Shown: positions 35,191-46,888 of the stretch, piece after piece
Numbering within the stretch: position 1 is the first letter of the stretch
How the letters are laid out: each line of letters opens with the position of its first letter
From: Sporothrix humicola
Lineage: Eukaryota; Ascomycota; Sordariomycetes; Ophiostomatales; Ophiostomataceae
NCBI GenBank assembly: GCA_021396245.1
Contig: WNYE01000027.1
Location: 248,001-312,000, forward strand
DNA: 64,000 nt
Direction of reading: 5' to 3'
Translations under genes and position numbers: made by a program
The notes under the pieces: model-generated
The model's database searches: none
What the model saw: only the letters and a program-made list of their open reading frames with translations
Told to the model about the DNA's origin: nothing

Positions 35191-37474
35191 ATGGGGCCAC
35201 CCGACGAGGTGGACGAGACGACATCGGCCGGGCCTGGTGGATTCTGGAAAGGTGCGCTCCAATTGAGGGGGGATATGGCACCAAATGCCGAAAATAGGGG
35301 CTCCTGGATTTTGACAACAATTAAATCTCATACTAACCACGCTTTTTTCATCTTGACAGACCTCACTTGTACCGTCGAGTCTCCCTGCACCACCCATGAG
35401 GAAATCGACGATGCCCTCCGTGCCTGGCTCGATCTCGTGGCGTCCGGTCGCGACGAATTCCTACTAGACGAAGACGACCTAGCCCGCTGTTCAAAGTGTC
35501 TGCTGGAAAGCCCATTGTGCGCTGGCACCGACGTGCGTCAGTACGTCCGCACCCAGATCGTCTACAGCTTGTTGCAGGAGGATGAGACTCGCTCGCTGCA
35601 TGCCATTGCCAACTATCTGCTGTTGGCCGGCCGTACAGACGATGCAGTCTTCTCACAGATGATCGAGGCAGGCTGCTTTGCTCGCCTCATCGAGTTGATC
35701 AAGGCCAGCCATCATGATGACCTCCGTCTTCACCGCCTGCTTCTTGAGCTCATGTTTGAGATGGCTCGCGTGGAGCGGGTGCGTGTCGCTGACCTTTTGT
35801 CCGTTGACGATGGCTTTGTCGGTTACCTCTTCCAGATCATCGAGAATATGTCGGACGATAACGAAGACCCATATCACTATCCTGTGATTCGTGTTTTGGT
35901 AAGCCGAAACAATAAGTCCAACAAGATTATGCATGGATGGAATTCGCATCTAACAGTCTTAGCTTGTCCTCAATGAACAGTACATGGTCGCGGCAACCAC
36001 CGCTGCCGTCGATCCCATGTCACCTGCAGCCCCCTTGACCAACCGTGTTGTCAAGGTCCTCAGCCTCAACGGGCCTCTCTATCGAACCTTTGGCGAGAAC
36101 ATCATTCTTTTGCTAAACCGTGCCACAGAGACTGCTCTGCAGCTGCTCATCCTCAAGCTACTCTATCTCCTATTCACCACACATGCGACCTACGAGTATT
36201 TCTACACAAACGATCTGCGGGTCCTGCTCGACGTCATCATCCGCAACCTTCTTGATCTGCCCAACGAATCTGCCTCCCTGCGCCACACTTACCTGCGTGT
36301 GCTATACCCCTTACTTGCCCACACCCAACTCAATCAACCGCCGCATTACAAGCGCGATGAGATTCTGCGTGTATTGGCCATCTTATCCGGCTCAGGCAAT
36401 GTCCACTTTGCACCTGCCGATGAGACCACTCTCCGGCTGGTGGATCGTGTGGCCAACGTGGAATGGCTTAACACACCGACGCCACCAACGTCGACGCCGA
36501 CATCACCCACCAGCCCAACGGGCACATTGGGTACGGTGACCACCTTTGATACAACGGCCACTGCTCGCACCAGCACGTCATCCAGCTCCGGAAGCGTTGC
36601 TACCGTGAGCAGCATCGTCACTGACGACAGCAACACTGCTGAAGAAAAGGCTCGCGAGGCGGACCGCGACCAGGTGGTTAACAAATTTCTTGGTATCAGT
36701 CTGTCTCTCGACGGCCGCTTAAGCCGTGCCAGCGTGGACGATGTTGCTGCTGTCAAGGAGAAGCCTGGTGTCAAGACACCCAGCCGCAAAGCCGAGTTCA
36801 CAGAAGCAGAACAACGGCATTCAGCCAACGACGATTATGATGCATGGTCATCCGAGGATGATAAGCCTGCTCCTGCTACTGGTGGTGACGATAGTCATCC
36901 GATCCCAGCTGTGACTGTCGAGTTTGAACCGAACGAAGAGGATCTTGTCAAGCAGGGGCAGCAGATTCAGGCATCCACTGAAGCCCCTGCTAGTCCTACG
37001 TCGAGAGTAAAATCATCTGTGCCGCCAGCCGTTCCACCAGAGCGCAAATCACGTGCAAAGCGTGTTCTGCCTGCTGTCCCGAAACATCGTCACGGCGTTC
37101 CCATGAAACCAACTCAACACCATGCACCACCGCCTCCTCCCCCGCCGCCACCACCCCCTGCGGCTGCTTCAGCAGCGGCCGGAAAGGCGCTTGCTGGATC
37201 AAGCACATCTCCTGCATCCAACGGCAATGGGGTTAGTGAAGCTCACCCGACTGCCACAGCAGCAGCTGCTGCCGCCACTGCTGCTCACACAGCTCATGGC
37301 CACAGTCATCACGGGCATCACGCCCCGACACACTCAGCCGGTGCTGGTGTCAAGAAATTGCCGCCTAAACTGCCGCCACCACGCCGTGCTGGCCGTCTAA
37401 AGCAGGCAGCCTCCAACGCCAATCTACAGCAGCAAGCTTCCATTGAGCTAGGTTTGGACGGATCGGCCAGCTAG
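35191..37474 (+). CDS. SPIN90/Ldb17/Dip1 family Arp2/3 activator
   Basis: This family (leucine-rich domain formerly DUF2013) activates Arp2/3 to make linear seed filaments and times actin patch endocytosis. Exons 35191-35251, 35360-35898 and 35963-37474 give 703 residues. The first ~410 residues form the all-helical domain: EEIDDALRAWLDLV, LLQEDETRSLHAIANYLLLA, LHRLLLELMFEMAR, then across intron 2 PVIRVLLVLNEQYMVA and FGENIILLLNRATET, ending in LRVLYPLLAHTQL and HYKRDEILRVLAIL. The rest is disordered: Thr/Ser-rich, then acidic, then eleven consecutive prolines (589-599), a His-rich patch and KLPPKLPPPRR, likely SH3- or profilin-binding as in yeast Ldb17. Intron 1 is 108 bases, lacks stops and preserves frame, but has a perfect TACTAAC branch and CAG acceptor. 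Confidence 0.88.
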
Positions 37475-37958
37475 CCGGCGTTTTACTGTATACGCAATAG
37501 AGATGATACCGACATTGCGGTTTTCAAGCGAGCCTTTTATTTTTTGACGGCATTTGATATTTTTTGCGGCCTTTTTCAGTCTTTCCTCAATCTCTACTAC
37601 CCGTGTACGACTTTGTCTTTCATTTCATCTTGGGTCGTCGTCTTTTCTTTCATTTTTCAGCATGGCGTCTGGTTGGGAGTTGGAGAAGGGATAGCTTAGC
37701 CCCTTCTCACACGTTAATGCACTGTTCATTTTTGTCTTCGGATTCTTTTCGATTTTCCTGTTTCCTTTTATCGCTTTCAGCATTGGAAAACGTACATTGC
37801 GCTTGTCTCCCAATACATCAAAAGGAGAATATAAATTGGATATAAATGAATACAAAAGATATAACATGACGGAATAGGGAGCCCCATTGTTTGGTCGATC
37901 TGATTCTAATTTAGGTCATAACGTCGTTCAACATGTTGGTCACAGCACCCGCTTAGCC
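37475..37958. terminator. Convergent 3' region LDB17/uncharacterised gene
   Basis: 484 bases between converging stops, T-rich on the plus strand with AATAAA-like A/T-rich sequence near 37840-37870. Only 3' untranslated sequence is seen. Confidence 0.4.
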
Positions 37959-40900
37959 TTAGCCTCTCGACCTTGATCGATCACGCCGCCCTCCAGCCCA
38001 TCGCCGAAATCCACGTCCACCTGGTGTCGTCTGACATACAATGCTCGGCTCGATTGTTGCTGTCTGGTCATACGCCTCGCCGCGCGAGTTGCCGGCCTTA
38101 AATAGAGCCGGACGGACGACCAGAGAAACGTCATCCGACGTATGACCACCGTTCATTCCCGTGTTGTTGACATTGCTGCTGCTACCGTTTATGCCCATCT
38201 TGGAAATGCCAAGGTGTGTCTCGCTGCCACCACTAACACCGCCACTGCTTATGGACGCCGTCTCGCTCGTTACGGTGACAGATTCCATCTCCCGCGCGTC
38301 AAATGGCATGCCATATCGATGCCCACTCGTCGAGCTTGGGAAGTGGACATAGAACCATGCGCGTTGTTGACACAAGTCTGCGTCTAGTCCGATGGCCTCG
38401 GCAACCACATCAGAAAGCTGCCGGCGGAGGACAGATGATGAGGATGACGACGACGGTGGCGGTGATGATGGTGATGGAGTGTCCCTATGGCCTGTTGGGC
38501 CAGCACTTGATGCATCTTCGACGCCGCTGGGTCCCCCTGTCCCAAGAGCCAGCAAAATACCTACTTCGGCTTCAAGCTGTCGCACAACTGCCTCGATGTA
38601 TGGAGCGGCTATGATGGACTGTTGCTGGTTCTGTTGCTGGTTTTGGTCACCATCGGCCGGAGCATCCAAGCTCCGGACAAAGACAGCGGTCTGTACGCGC
38701 CAATGGTGGTATGCTGGGTCGGTCGCCCGGCTAAACATCATGTTGTCATCTACAAGGTCAGACAATTAGCACGGGATTCGAGGAACGGGAAGGAAGGAAT
38801 AAGGCCAAAAAAAAAAAAAAGAAAAAAAAAGAGAAAAAAAAAAAAAACAAGAGACGGGATACATACTCATCTTAGCCAAAGGAGTCGACCAGCGAGCTGC
38901 CCAGCACATGCGACTCGAATGGCGTGCACCACCAAATACACTGTCTGCAAGAACGGTCCAGATGGCTGCCTCTACCAGATATACGGAGCCCTTGCGTGAG
39001 TGCAAGAACTTATCATAGTCGGGCGTCAGACGCCGCAAGAAGGGTGCTCGCTCAGGCGATACAGGCGTCGATGCAGCCGATGACGACGGCAGGGCCGAAA
39101 GACGAGCCTCGACGCACTGACGAATCTGCCACCTCAGGCCCTTCCATCGGGAACGAATCTGGCCGTCGGGCAGCTGGCCGACGCCACCTGCAGCATAGTT
39201 GTTGAGGCCAGACATTGTGTTGAGCCCTGGGAGGCCCGCGGGCAACTGCTCGAGCTGTTTTACCTGCTCCTGGATTCGTGTCCGCAGCCGGCCCACAAGC
39301 GCATTGAGTTCGGCAATTTCGGCGTCACGCTCATGCAACAGGGCAACTTGGCCGGCACTTTGTTGGTGAGCGGCCGCCAGCTGCGACGACAGCGCGTACA
39401 TGCTCATGTCAATTTCCGATTGAGGCCATGCTGGCTGCTGTTGCTGCTGGTTGTATGCGTGTTGCAACACGGCCTGTTGTTGCATGGCATAGGCCATCTG
39501 TCTAGCGTGTTCGTTTCCAGGTATGTGTGGCTGTTGCTGCTGCTGCTGCTGGCTCTGTTGATTCTGCTGTTCATGATGGTACTGTTGTTGAGATTGTTGC
39601 TGATGGTTCTGCTGGACAGGTTGCCCACCTCCAGGTCGCAGGCTGCTGGGTATGCCTTCAATATCAACGGCTCTATTCCCGCTAGGCGGCGATTGGATCG
39701 GAGGTGGTGGAGGTGGAAGAACTGCTGCCTGTTTCGGCTGAGGCTGCTGAGGCTGTTGAGGTTGCTGTATCTGAGCAGTCACCTGACTCGGTGCCGGTTT
39801 TGAAGCTGCCGATGTTGTTTCTTCAGCTGCTTGCTTGCTGTTTGTCGGTGGCGGCTGTAGCCTCGAAGGGTCGAGACTGCCGCGTTTGCTGTCAGAGCGC
39901 CGCAGCTTCTTCAGGCCACCGAGCAGCCCGCCAGATTTTTCTTTCGGCTCTTTGGCAGTCTTCGTTGGAGCCGGAGCACGACCAGGAATGTTCTGCTGTC
40001 GCTGCTGCTGCTGCTTTCGTTCTTGGTCTGTTCTCTGAACCGCCTGCAGGCTCTGCATAGATTGTGATGTCTGTGTATTCTGTACGCTGCTTGCGTTCTT
40101 CACGTGGCCCACGACGCCTGCGTTTTTCGGTGGTGCCCCAGCTGGCGGAGGCGGTGCCGGGATCTTTGGCGGCACTGTCGGAGGAGAGACCACGTTGGTC
40201 TGCTCGGGTACCTTCTGCGGAACCGGTGGAGGCGGGCCGGGAACAACAAACGTCGTGGGGGTGGGTGCTGGCGGTTGATGTGGTTTTGACACTTGCTCAT
40301 GGTTGGGAGGTTTGTTCTCGATATGGCCTTGTTGAGCACCGTTTGGCGCAGGCTTCTGCTCGTCGGTTTGAGGGAAGCTGCTCGTCCGGGTGCTCACTGC
40401 GCCGACCGTGGTGATGGGCGATCCGGCTAACGTCGTTGGATCCAGACTGCCCGTTAGATCCTCGGCACTGCGAGAATCTTCAATCTCGCTTTCGCTGCCG
40501 CTTTGGTACTCCGTGCTGTCATACGGGTCTAAGACACTATCGCTGCCGTCGCTGCCGACATCATTTGCAGCTCTGGCGACAGTCCTGGTAACGGGAGTCG
40601 TTTCGGTGCCGCCACTGAGCATCGGCGCATCGACCGTTCCGCCACCGCTGCTACCGCTTCTATCATTACTGCCGGTCTGAGCATCGTCGTTCGGATCAAA
40701 CAGATGCTGTTTTTTTGAGCGTCGAAAGTGCTTTTTGAACGACATGAGGCCACTCGCCGATGGTGGAGATGGCTCTAGTGCCGAAATGGTTGTCTGCTGT
40801 GTCGTCGCGCCGGAGCGCCCCGCATTACCGGTTCGAGCCGGCGTTTGTTCTGGTGCCTGTGCCTGTGCCGGCGTCGAAGTTGGTGCCGCGCCGTTCCCGT

Positions 40901-41048
40901 TTAGCACATTGGTGGCGGACATGCTCAAACGTCGCAAAATAGACGTCTTGGACGACGATCGTTTCTGCTCTTTGGTGATAACCTTCCCGGAGGAAGAGAA
41001 GAGATGTTGCTTGCCAGCCGAAGGTGGCCGGCCTCTTGCAGGCTCCAT
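37959..41048 (-). CDS. Uncharacterised 990-residue Gln/Pro-rich fungal protein
   Basis: I do not recognise this gene. Exons 41048-38867 and 38749-37959, joined across a 117-base intron containing a long pyrimidine tract, give 990 residues in frame. The first ~500 residues are disordered: a basic, Ser-rich start (SSSKTSILRRLSMS), acidic Ser/Asp patches, then Pro-rich PPPPVPQ and PPPPPIQSPP segments and glutamine runs. A likely folded region begins near 560 with a coiled coil (HERDAEIAELNALVGRLRTR) and continues with RSRWKGLRWQIRQCVEARL, KFLHSRKGSVYLVEAAIWTV and, across the intron, NDNMMFSRATDPAYHHWRVQ. The latter half ends in a Ser-rich insert, then ADLCQQRAWFYVHFPSS and a basic RRDRSRSRG tail. 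There is no signal peptide or membrane span. The domain shape suggests a scaffold or regulator, but function is unknown. Its 5' neighbour is the divergent Hsp70-like gene. Confidence 0.75.
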
Positions 41049-43550
41049 GCTTGAGTTGATGTCCCAAAAATAAAACCACAAAAGCAAAAGCCAGAAAAGT
41101 GGCGTTTTACCAACTCTTTATGCGGCCCTCGGGTGAGGGAGCAAGAAGAAGCGAAAAACGGCAGATCAGTGTGCTTATGGTGTGTTTGGGGGTGAGAGAA
41201 AAAGCGAGGGAAAGAAAGAGTAAAGGGCGTTTGGTAAGTCGGAGTGGGTGAGCATATGCAACGGCAATTCAGAATATGCAAAAGACAAAGGCCCAAGACT
41301 AACTAACAAGGCTCAAAGATCGCACAACAATAAACAGATAAAGCGCAGTAGGCTGCGCGCAGCCGTGACGCAGGACCACGACAGAAACGAAAGACGACGA
41401 AGGGGCAACCCAAATGGCAAAAGGAGGACAGAAAAAGATAAAAATAGGACTTGAAGGTCGACGAGGCAAACAAGCAGGCCGATCACGACAAAGCCTAGTA
41501 GCTTGTGGAGAGGAAGCTACTGCGGGCACAGAGCTCCGTCAAGGACTCAAAGACGGGATAAAGGGACGTCAGCGACCACAAAATACGGACTCAAGACCCA
41601 GAGCACATGTGCAATGCGTATCATTATTGCCTGCAAGCAGGGCAACTACACAGCGCAACGACCTCAAAGCTCAGTGCGAATGGGCCATGGGCCTGGCCGT
41701 ATTGCACGCGGCAGAGTCGAGTCTTGGCGTTTGGCCAAGAGCCAAAGATCATCAGAGCCTCACTCTATCACCGAAAAGAAAAGGTCGCCAAAATTCACCA
41801 CTTAGAACGGTCTGTTTGACAGCTGCCTATCAACAAACACGTCATCCAAAATTCCTGGCAAAAAAAGTGTTACGAGGGAATGCACAACAGAAGACGGAGA
41901 AGAAGAAAAACGGTGGCACGCGGGTTCTGCTGGTGTGAGGCTGTGTAGCGCCGTGGCAGACTGCAAGGCCGTCTCGAGGGGCACAGAATATAAGAAAGGC
42001 GAGAGGCCCACGAGCCCATGAGGAAGACAAAATCAAGATCGAGAGCTGCGCCAGTGTCGACAAGCTCTCCGTCCTGGCTGTCAAGGATGGGGGGAGTTTA
42101 CTCAGAATCAAGAACAAGACGACTTTCTAGCATTCCTCATTCTTCCACTTGGAGGGCCTGTGATGGCGCCAAGAACGGCCAATATTGGGGCTCTGCATGG
42201 CGAATGGGGCTCGGGCCAGGCCTAGAGGACCCTGGTCCCCATCTTCTGGTCTCAGTTTTGAGGGTCCTCAGGCTATCAATATTCAGTCTGCCTGACAAGC
42301 GGGGCTTTATTGATCGCCTGAAAGTCGCCTAGGAAGCGACGCTGGACAATAAACAAGTAAGCAGAACCAGCTTGAGGGGGCTTAGACAAGGCTGAGAAGT
42401 TATTGGCTGTCCAAGTGGCCAGAAAGAGCGAGCAGCCAACGCACGGGTCGACGCCATGCAGGAAACTATGCAAAAGAGGAGGGGGAAGAAAACGAAAAGG
42501 AAGAAAAAAGAAAACAGATGAGGGGAAGATACAGGAAAAGTGTGACGAGATATGGAAAGCTGAAAGTGGCTGGCCAGGGTTGAGCCAGGCCTCAATAACA
42601 GGCTTTGCTCGAAAGACAATATGTGCTCAACTCGGCCACGTTCTTGATGGCTATCTGTCTCCTATCCGTCGCCTTTTTCCTCTTATTTTCTTCTCGAGGT
42701 CTGGACCTTTCTTGGCGCTTTGTGCCGGTCTCGCTCGTCATTTTCTTGTCACTGAGTTTGTTGAGTGTTTTGAGCTGTCCGATTTCTTGCCAGGCCTCCC
42801 ATCCTCTTCAGCCTCGTGGTAGGCGCCTGGGAGTAAAAGGTTCTGAAATCAGGGAAAGCGATTGCCGGAGAATTGGGCTCGAAGAAGCTCCAAATCCAAA
42901 ATCACCCGCAGAGCCTCCAAAACCCCTACGACACACAGCAAAACCCCTACGAGAGAGGCCAAGCCGAGTCAATATTGACGATCTGGAGCGGGGACTCGAC
43001 GAGGGGCCACCACCTTAACAAAACATTCCTCGAGCTGCTCCCTCTTACAATCAGTAATACAACATTACTACTGCTCCTTGGCTGACGATCCACCGAGAAG
43101 GCTGAGGCATCTTCTTGTCACAATCGCTTTCTTTTCACGTTCTCTCGCCTTCCTTGATTCTTTCTCGTTCTTCCTTTCATTCTCGTACCTTCCCTCGAAC
43201 TATTTCCTCCACGAAGTCCTTTTCCTCGAGCTTGACACGACGCCAAGGTTAAGCCAGATCGGATTCGAGTCAACCTGGCATATCGCCTTTCTTGACTGTC
43301 GTCATTGCAGGATCGATTATCGGGCTGCAGACAGTGCACGAAAACAACGATAACAACCTTAACCTAGAACTCAGCCCGCAATACACGTTTTTCGCCTTCT
43401 TTTTTTGAATTTCACATTTGAATTTCAACCCCTCCAGGGCCCATTAGCACGGTATCGGTCTCGTCTCGATCGTATCTTCTTCCTCCTCTCCCACTTTGTA
43501 TTTTTTATCCTTGTGTCTTCTCCCTCTCCCGAATAATTCCCCTCCCCACA
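41049..43550. promoter_or_regulatory. Divergent 2.5 kb intergenic region
   Basis: Lies between the uncharacterised gene and the Hsp70-like gene. The Hsp70-proximal 450 bases are strongly C/T-rich leader. A TTTGAATTTCA stretch occurs twice around 43404-43430. The frame at 42605-43018 opens with TTG and has no known relative. A 14-base direct repeat carrying CCCCT is listed separately. Confidence 0.45.
42918..42952. promoter_or_regulatory. Direct repeat with STRE-like CCCCT cores
   Basis: The 14-mer CAAAACCCCTACGA occurs at 42918-42931 and again at 42939-42952 (period 21). Each copy holds CCCCT, the stress-response element bound by Msn2/4-type zinc fingers. It lies about 600 bases upstream of the Hsp70-like start. 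Stress regulation is inference. Confidence 0.35.
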
Positions 43551-44510
43551 ATGGACTCAACATATCCCAGCGGTGACCGCTGGAGCTATTTCCGCGGCAT
43601 GCCACAGCGCGAAGGCCCCCAATCCCAGACTCTCCACGATTCGATGCAGCCATATCGCGACTCGCCCGACATGGGCGCCGGTTCACGGCAAGACGGCGAG
43701 CAAGAGCATGATCACGACCGCGAACACGAACATGAACACAACCACATCCCCGAAGACGAAACGGCGCCACGCAGCATCAACAACATCAACGGCGGCAACC
43801 TGTCCGAATCGCCGGCATCGTCTCCGCCGTCGACGTCTGGTCCGCCGCCAATGGCCAACCCGTCGCCGTTCAACTTCAATCTGCAATACTCCTTCCCCGG
43901 CCATCCCAACCGGCGATCGCTGCGCAGTTGGATCCACGAGCTGCCCAACGACGGGCAGATCTCGTTGAATGCCAACATTGGCAATGGAAACGGAAACGGA
44001 AGTGGAGGTACAAGCAGCAGTGGACAGGGACAAGGGCATGGCAATATTGGCGGAAGCATCAACATTGCGCCGGCAACAGGCCTCGACCCGGCACGCCGGC
44101 CGTCTGTGACGTCGACAATGGCCGACACGGAGTCGCTCATGTCTCCGTCGTCGTCGCGCGCCTCGCCACGGCCGATGGGCCCGAATATGCCCATGGACAT
44201 GCGGTACCGCTTCCCGTCTCTGTCGGGGCTCGATTCGATGTCGATCCCGTCCACGCCACAGCCACAGCAAATGTCATCGGCGGCGTCGTCGCACATTCTC
44301 TACCAGCCCGGCCCGTCTGGCCCAACAACAGCGACCACATTACCAAACAGCAACAGCAACGCAGTCCCAAGTCTGTCGATGCCCACGGTGCCGACCATGT
44401 CGAATCTGGGCACCGGCCTTGCCAATATGTCTTTGGGCGGGCATCCACACAATGCACATATCCCGCCAGCCAATCCTCCCTATCAGCCACGATCGGCACC
44501 GCCAACATCT

Positions 44511-44541
<31 letters not shown>

Positions 44542-46455
44542 TGCCGACTTATGTGCCCGCCGATATGGCACCACCGCTAGCACCAGACTTGGGCGGCCCG
44601 AGCGCCAAGATCGAGCCGCTGCCGCCGTCGGCCGCGCGGTTTGTGGCCATTGGCATCGACTTTGGCACGACGTACTCAGGCGTCTCGTGGGCCTTCTCGG
44701 GCGATCCCACGGACATCAAAGACGTGCAGCAGTACCCCTGCGTGGGCACGGCGTTCAAGAGCCGCGACGAAGTGCAGGTGCCGACGCAGTACGACCAGCG
44801 GTCGGGCGCCTGGGGCTATCTGGTGGCCAAGGGCCACTCGCCCATCAAGTGGTTCAAGCTGCTGCTGCTGCGCGACGCCGACATCCGCGACGACATCCGC
44901 AACTCGCCCTACCTGCAGGCGGCGCGGCAGCAGGCGAGTCTGCTGGGCGAGGACGGCGTTGTGGACCTGGTGGCCGACTACCTGCGCAACCTGTGGCAGC
45001 ACTGCCTGCGGGAGATTGAGCTGCAGATCGACGCCCAGGCGCTCCAGAATCTGCCGTTCAAGGTGGCCATCACCATCCCTGCCATCTGGCCGCAGTATGC
45101 GCGCAACATGATGAAGAACGCCGCGCGCCGTGCGGGCATCCTGCAGCGCCGCGACATTGCCGACACGACGCTGATCCTCGTCGAAGAGCCCGAGGCCGCC
45201 GCGCTCGCAACACTGCTCGACCGCCGCGCATACCCGGAAATGGCGGTCGGCGAGACGTTCATGGTCGTCGACTGCGGCGGCGGCACGATCGACATTATCA
45301 GCTACAAGGTCGTGCAGACAACGCCGTTTGTGATCCACGAGGCCGTCAAGGGCGACGGCAAGCTGTGCGGCGCGTTCATGGTCGACGACAAGTTTGAGCA
45401 CCACATGAAGCACCTGTCCGGGCTCAAGTTTGAAAACTGCGACCAGGCCGACTTCCGCAAGTTTGTCTACGAGGAGTGGGAGTATGCCATCAAGCGCTCG
45501 TTTACCGGCAGCGAGACCCAGCAGGAGTACTACCTGCACCCGCCCATCAAGGCGTTCTCGGCCTTCTCGCGCTTCAAGGGCAACAACAAGTTTGTGCTCA
45601 AGCGCAGCACCATTGTCGATTTCTTCGACGACACCTACCAGGGCATCCGCCAGCTGATCAACGACCAGAACAAGAAGATTGTTGCCCAAGAAGGCAAGCC
45701 GCCGAAGGTGAGTTCCGTTACCCGGGTCCTGGTATCCTATATATGGGTTGCCCCTAACATTTTAGAAAATCATATTGGTCGGCGGCCTGGGCAGCTCGCG
45801 CTATCTCCTGCGCAAGCTGCAGACCGAGTACAACAACGTCATGCAGCCCCAGCGCACCTGGTCGGCCGTCGCCCGCGGTGCCGTCATCAAGCTGCTCAAG
45901 AACACTTTCTCGCAAAAGGACGTCATCGCCGCCACCGACGAGCGCCAGCGCCAGCACCTGATCGCCCTGCCCGAAATGGACGTCCGCATCGCCCGCTACA
46001 GCTACGGCGTCGAGACGGGCGTGCCGCTCCACGCCGCCTTCCCGCCCGTCGTGCCCGGCGTCGACCGCATCAGCACCGAGCCCGACGGCCAGCAGCGAGT
46101 CTGGCGCATGCAGTGGTACCTCAAGCAGGGCGAGGTCATGGACAACCGCGAGCCCGTGTCGTACAAGTTCTACGAGTACGTCACCAGCGCCGCGAGCAAG
46201 CAGACCAAGTTCATGATCTACACGAGCGACCAGATGCCGCCGCCGCACCGCCGCGAAGACGGCTGCGCCCTGCTGTGCACAATCTACTGCGACTACGACA
46301 CGCCCTACCACGAGCTGCCCGTTGTCGACGACGCCCGGGGCCTGCGGATCGTCGACGACATGCATCTGACCATGCGCTTCAACGGCGAGCCCGAGTGGCG
46401 GCTGCAGGTCGGCAAGAAATCGACAGAGCAGAAAGTCGATGTACAGTTTGAGTGA
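43551..46455 (+). CDS. HSPA12-like Hsp70-family ATPase with long disordered N-terminus
   Basis: Exons 43551-45707 and 45766-46455 give 948 residues. The ATPase fold starts only near residue 364: phosphate-1 loop FVAIGIDFGTTYSGVSWAF, then KVAITIPAIWPQYARN, TLILVEEPEAAALATLLD, phosphate-2 loop FMVVDCGGGTIDIISYKV and, after the intron, the adenosine motif KIILVGGLGSSRYLL. The segment after the ATPase lacks a canonical Hsp70 peptide-binding domain and lid, as in HSPA12-type and related fungal proteins, many of whose functions are unknown. Residues 1-360 are Ser/Pro/Gly/Met-rich and disordered, with six Met-Pro units at 321-332 encoded by a hexanucleotide repeat. Key ATP-binding residues are present, so ATP binding is expected. 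Convergent with the FET4-like gene. Confidence 0.9.
44511..44546 (+). repeat. Hexanucleotide microsatellite inside the Hsp70-like gene
   Basis: Six tandem ATGCCG/ATGCCT units encode alternating Met-Pro. Copy-number change would be in frame, so length variation between strains is plausible. Confidence 0.85.
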
Positions 46456-46888
46456 GAAACATTTTTTGTGTTGTCCTCTTTTTTTTCGTCTCTTTCTCTT
46501 TTCTTTTTCCTTTTCTTCTTGCCTCTTTTTTTTTTCTTCCTTTTCTTTTATGGTTATAACATGGCACGAGTGGTTGGTTAGGAACTGCATTGGGCGTTTG
46601 ATTTACGAAGGTTACGACATCATGGCACACAAAAGTATACAAAATACCATTCAAATAAAGCAAAATCACGTCAATAACTCCTGAATATCGTATAAACGTC
46701 TCGTCTTGTTTCTCCCCTATTTTATATTTTTATTTGTTTTTTGCCTTTTCTATATGTAAGTCGTATCTATAATTCGTAACATTCGTGCCAAAGAGATCAA
46801 GGAAAGAAAAACTAAATACTGGAAAAAGAAAGTATGTCGGTCAAAATAAACACAAGAAAAGAACACCAATCAACCACTCTCCCCCACC
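46456..46888. terminator. Convergent 3' region Hsp70-like/FET4-like
   Basis: 433 bases between converging stops. C/T-rich and T-run sequence follows the Hsp70-like stop, then A/T-rich sequence with AATAAAG near 46655. No gene is seen. Confidence 0.4.

Noticed and set aside
42605..43018. Possible small membrane protein
   Set aside because: The frame opens with TTG, its hydrophobic part derives from T-rich DNA, and it lies in a divergent promoter.
44676..45689. 337-codon minus-strand frame
   Set aside because: Antisense to the Hsp70-like ATPase; strong GC3 bias of the sense gene explains it.
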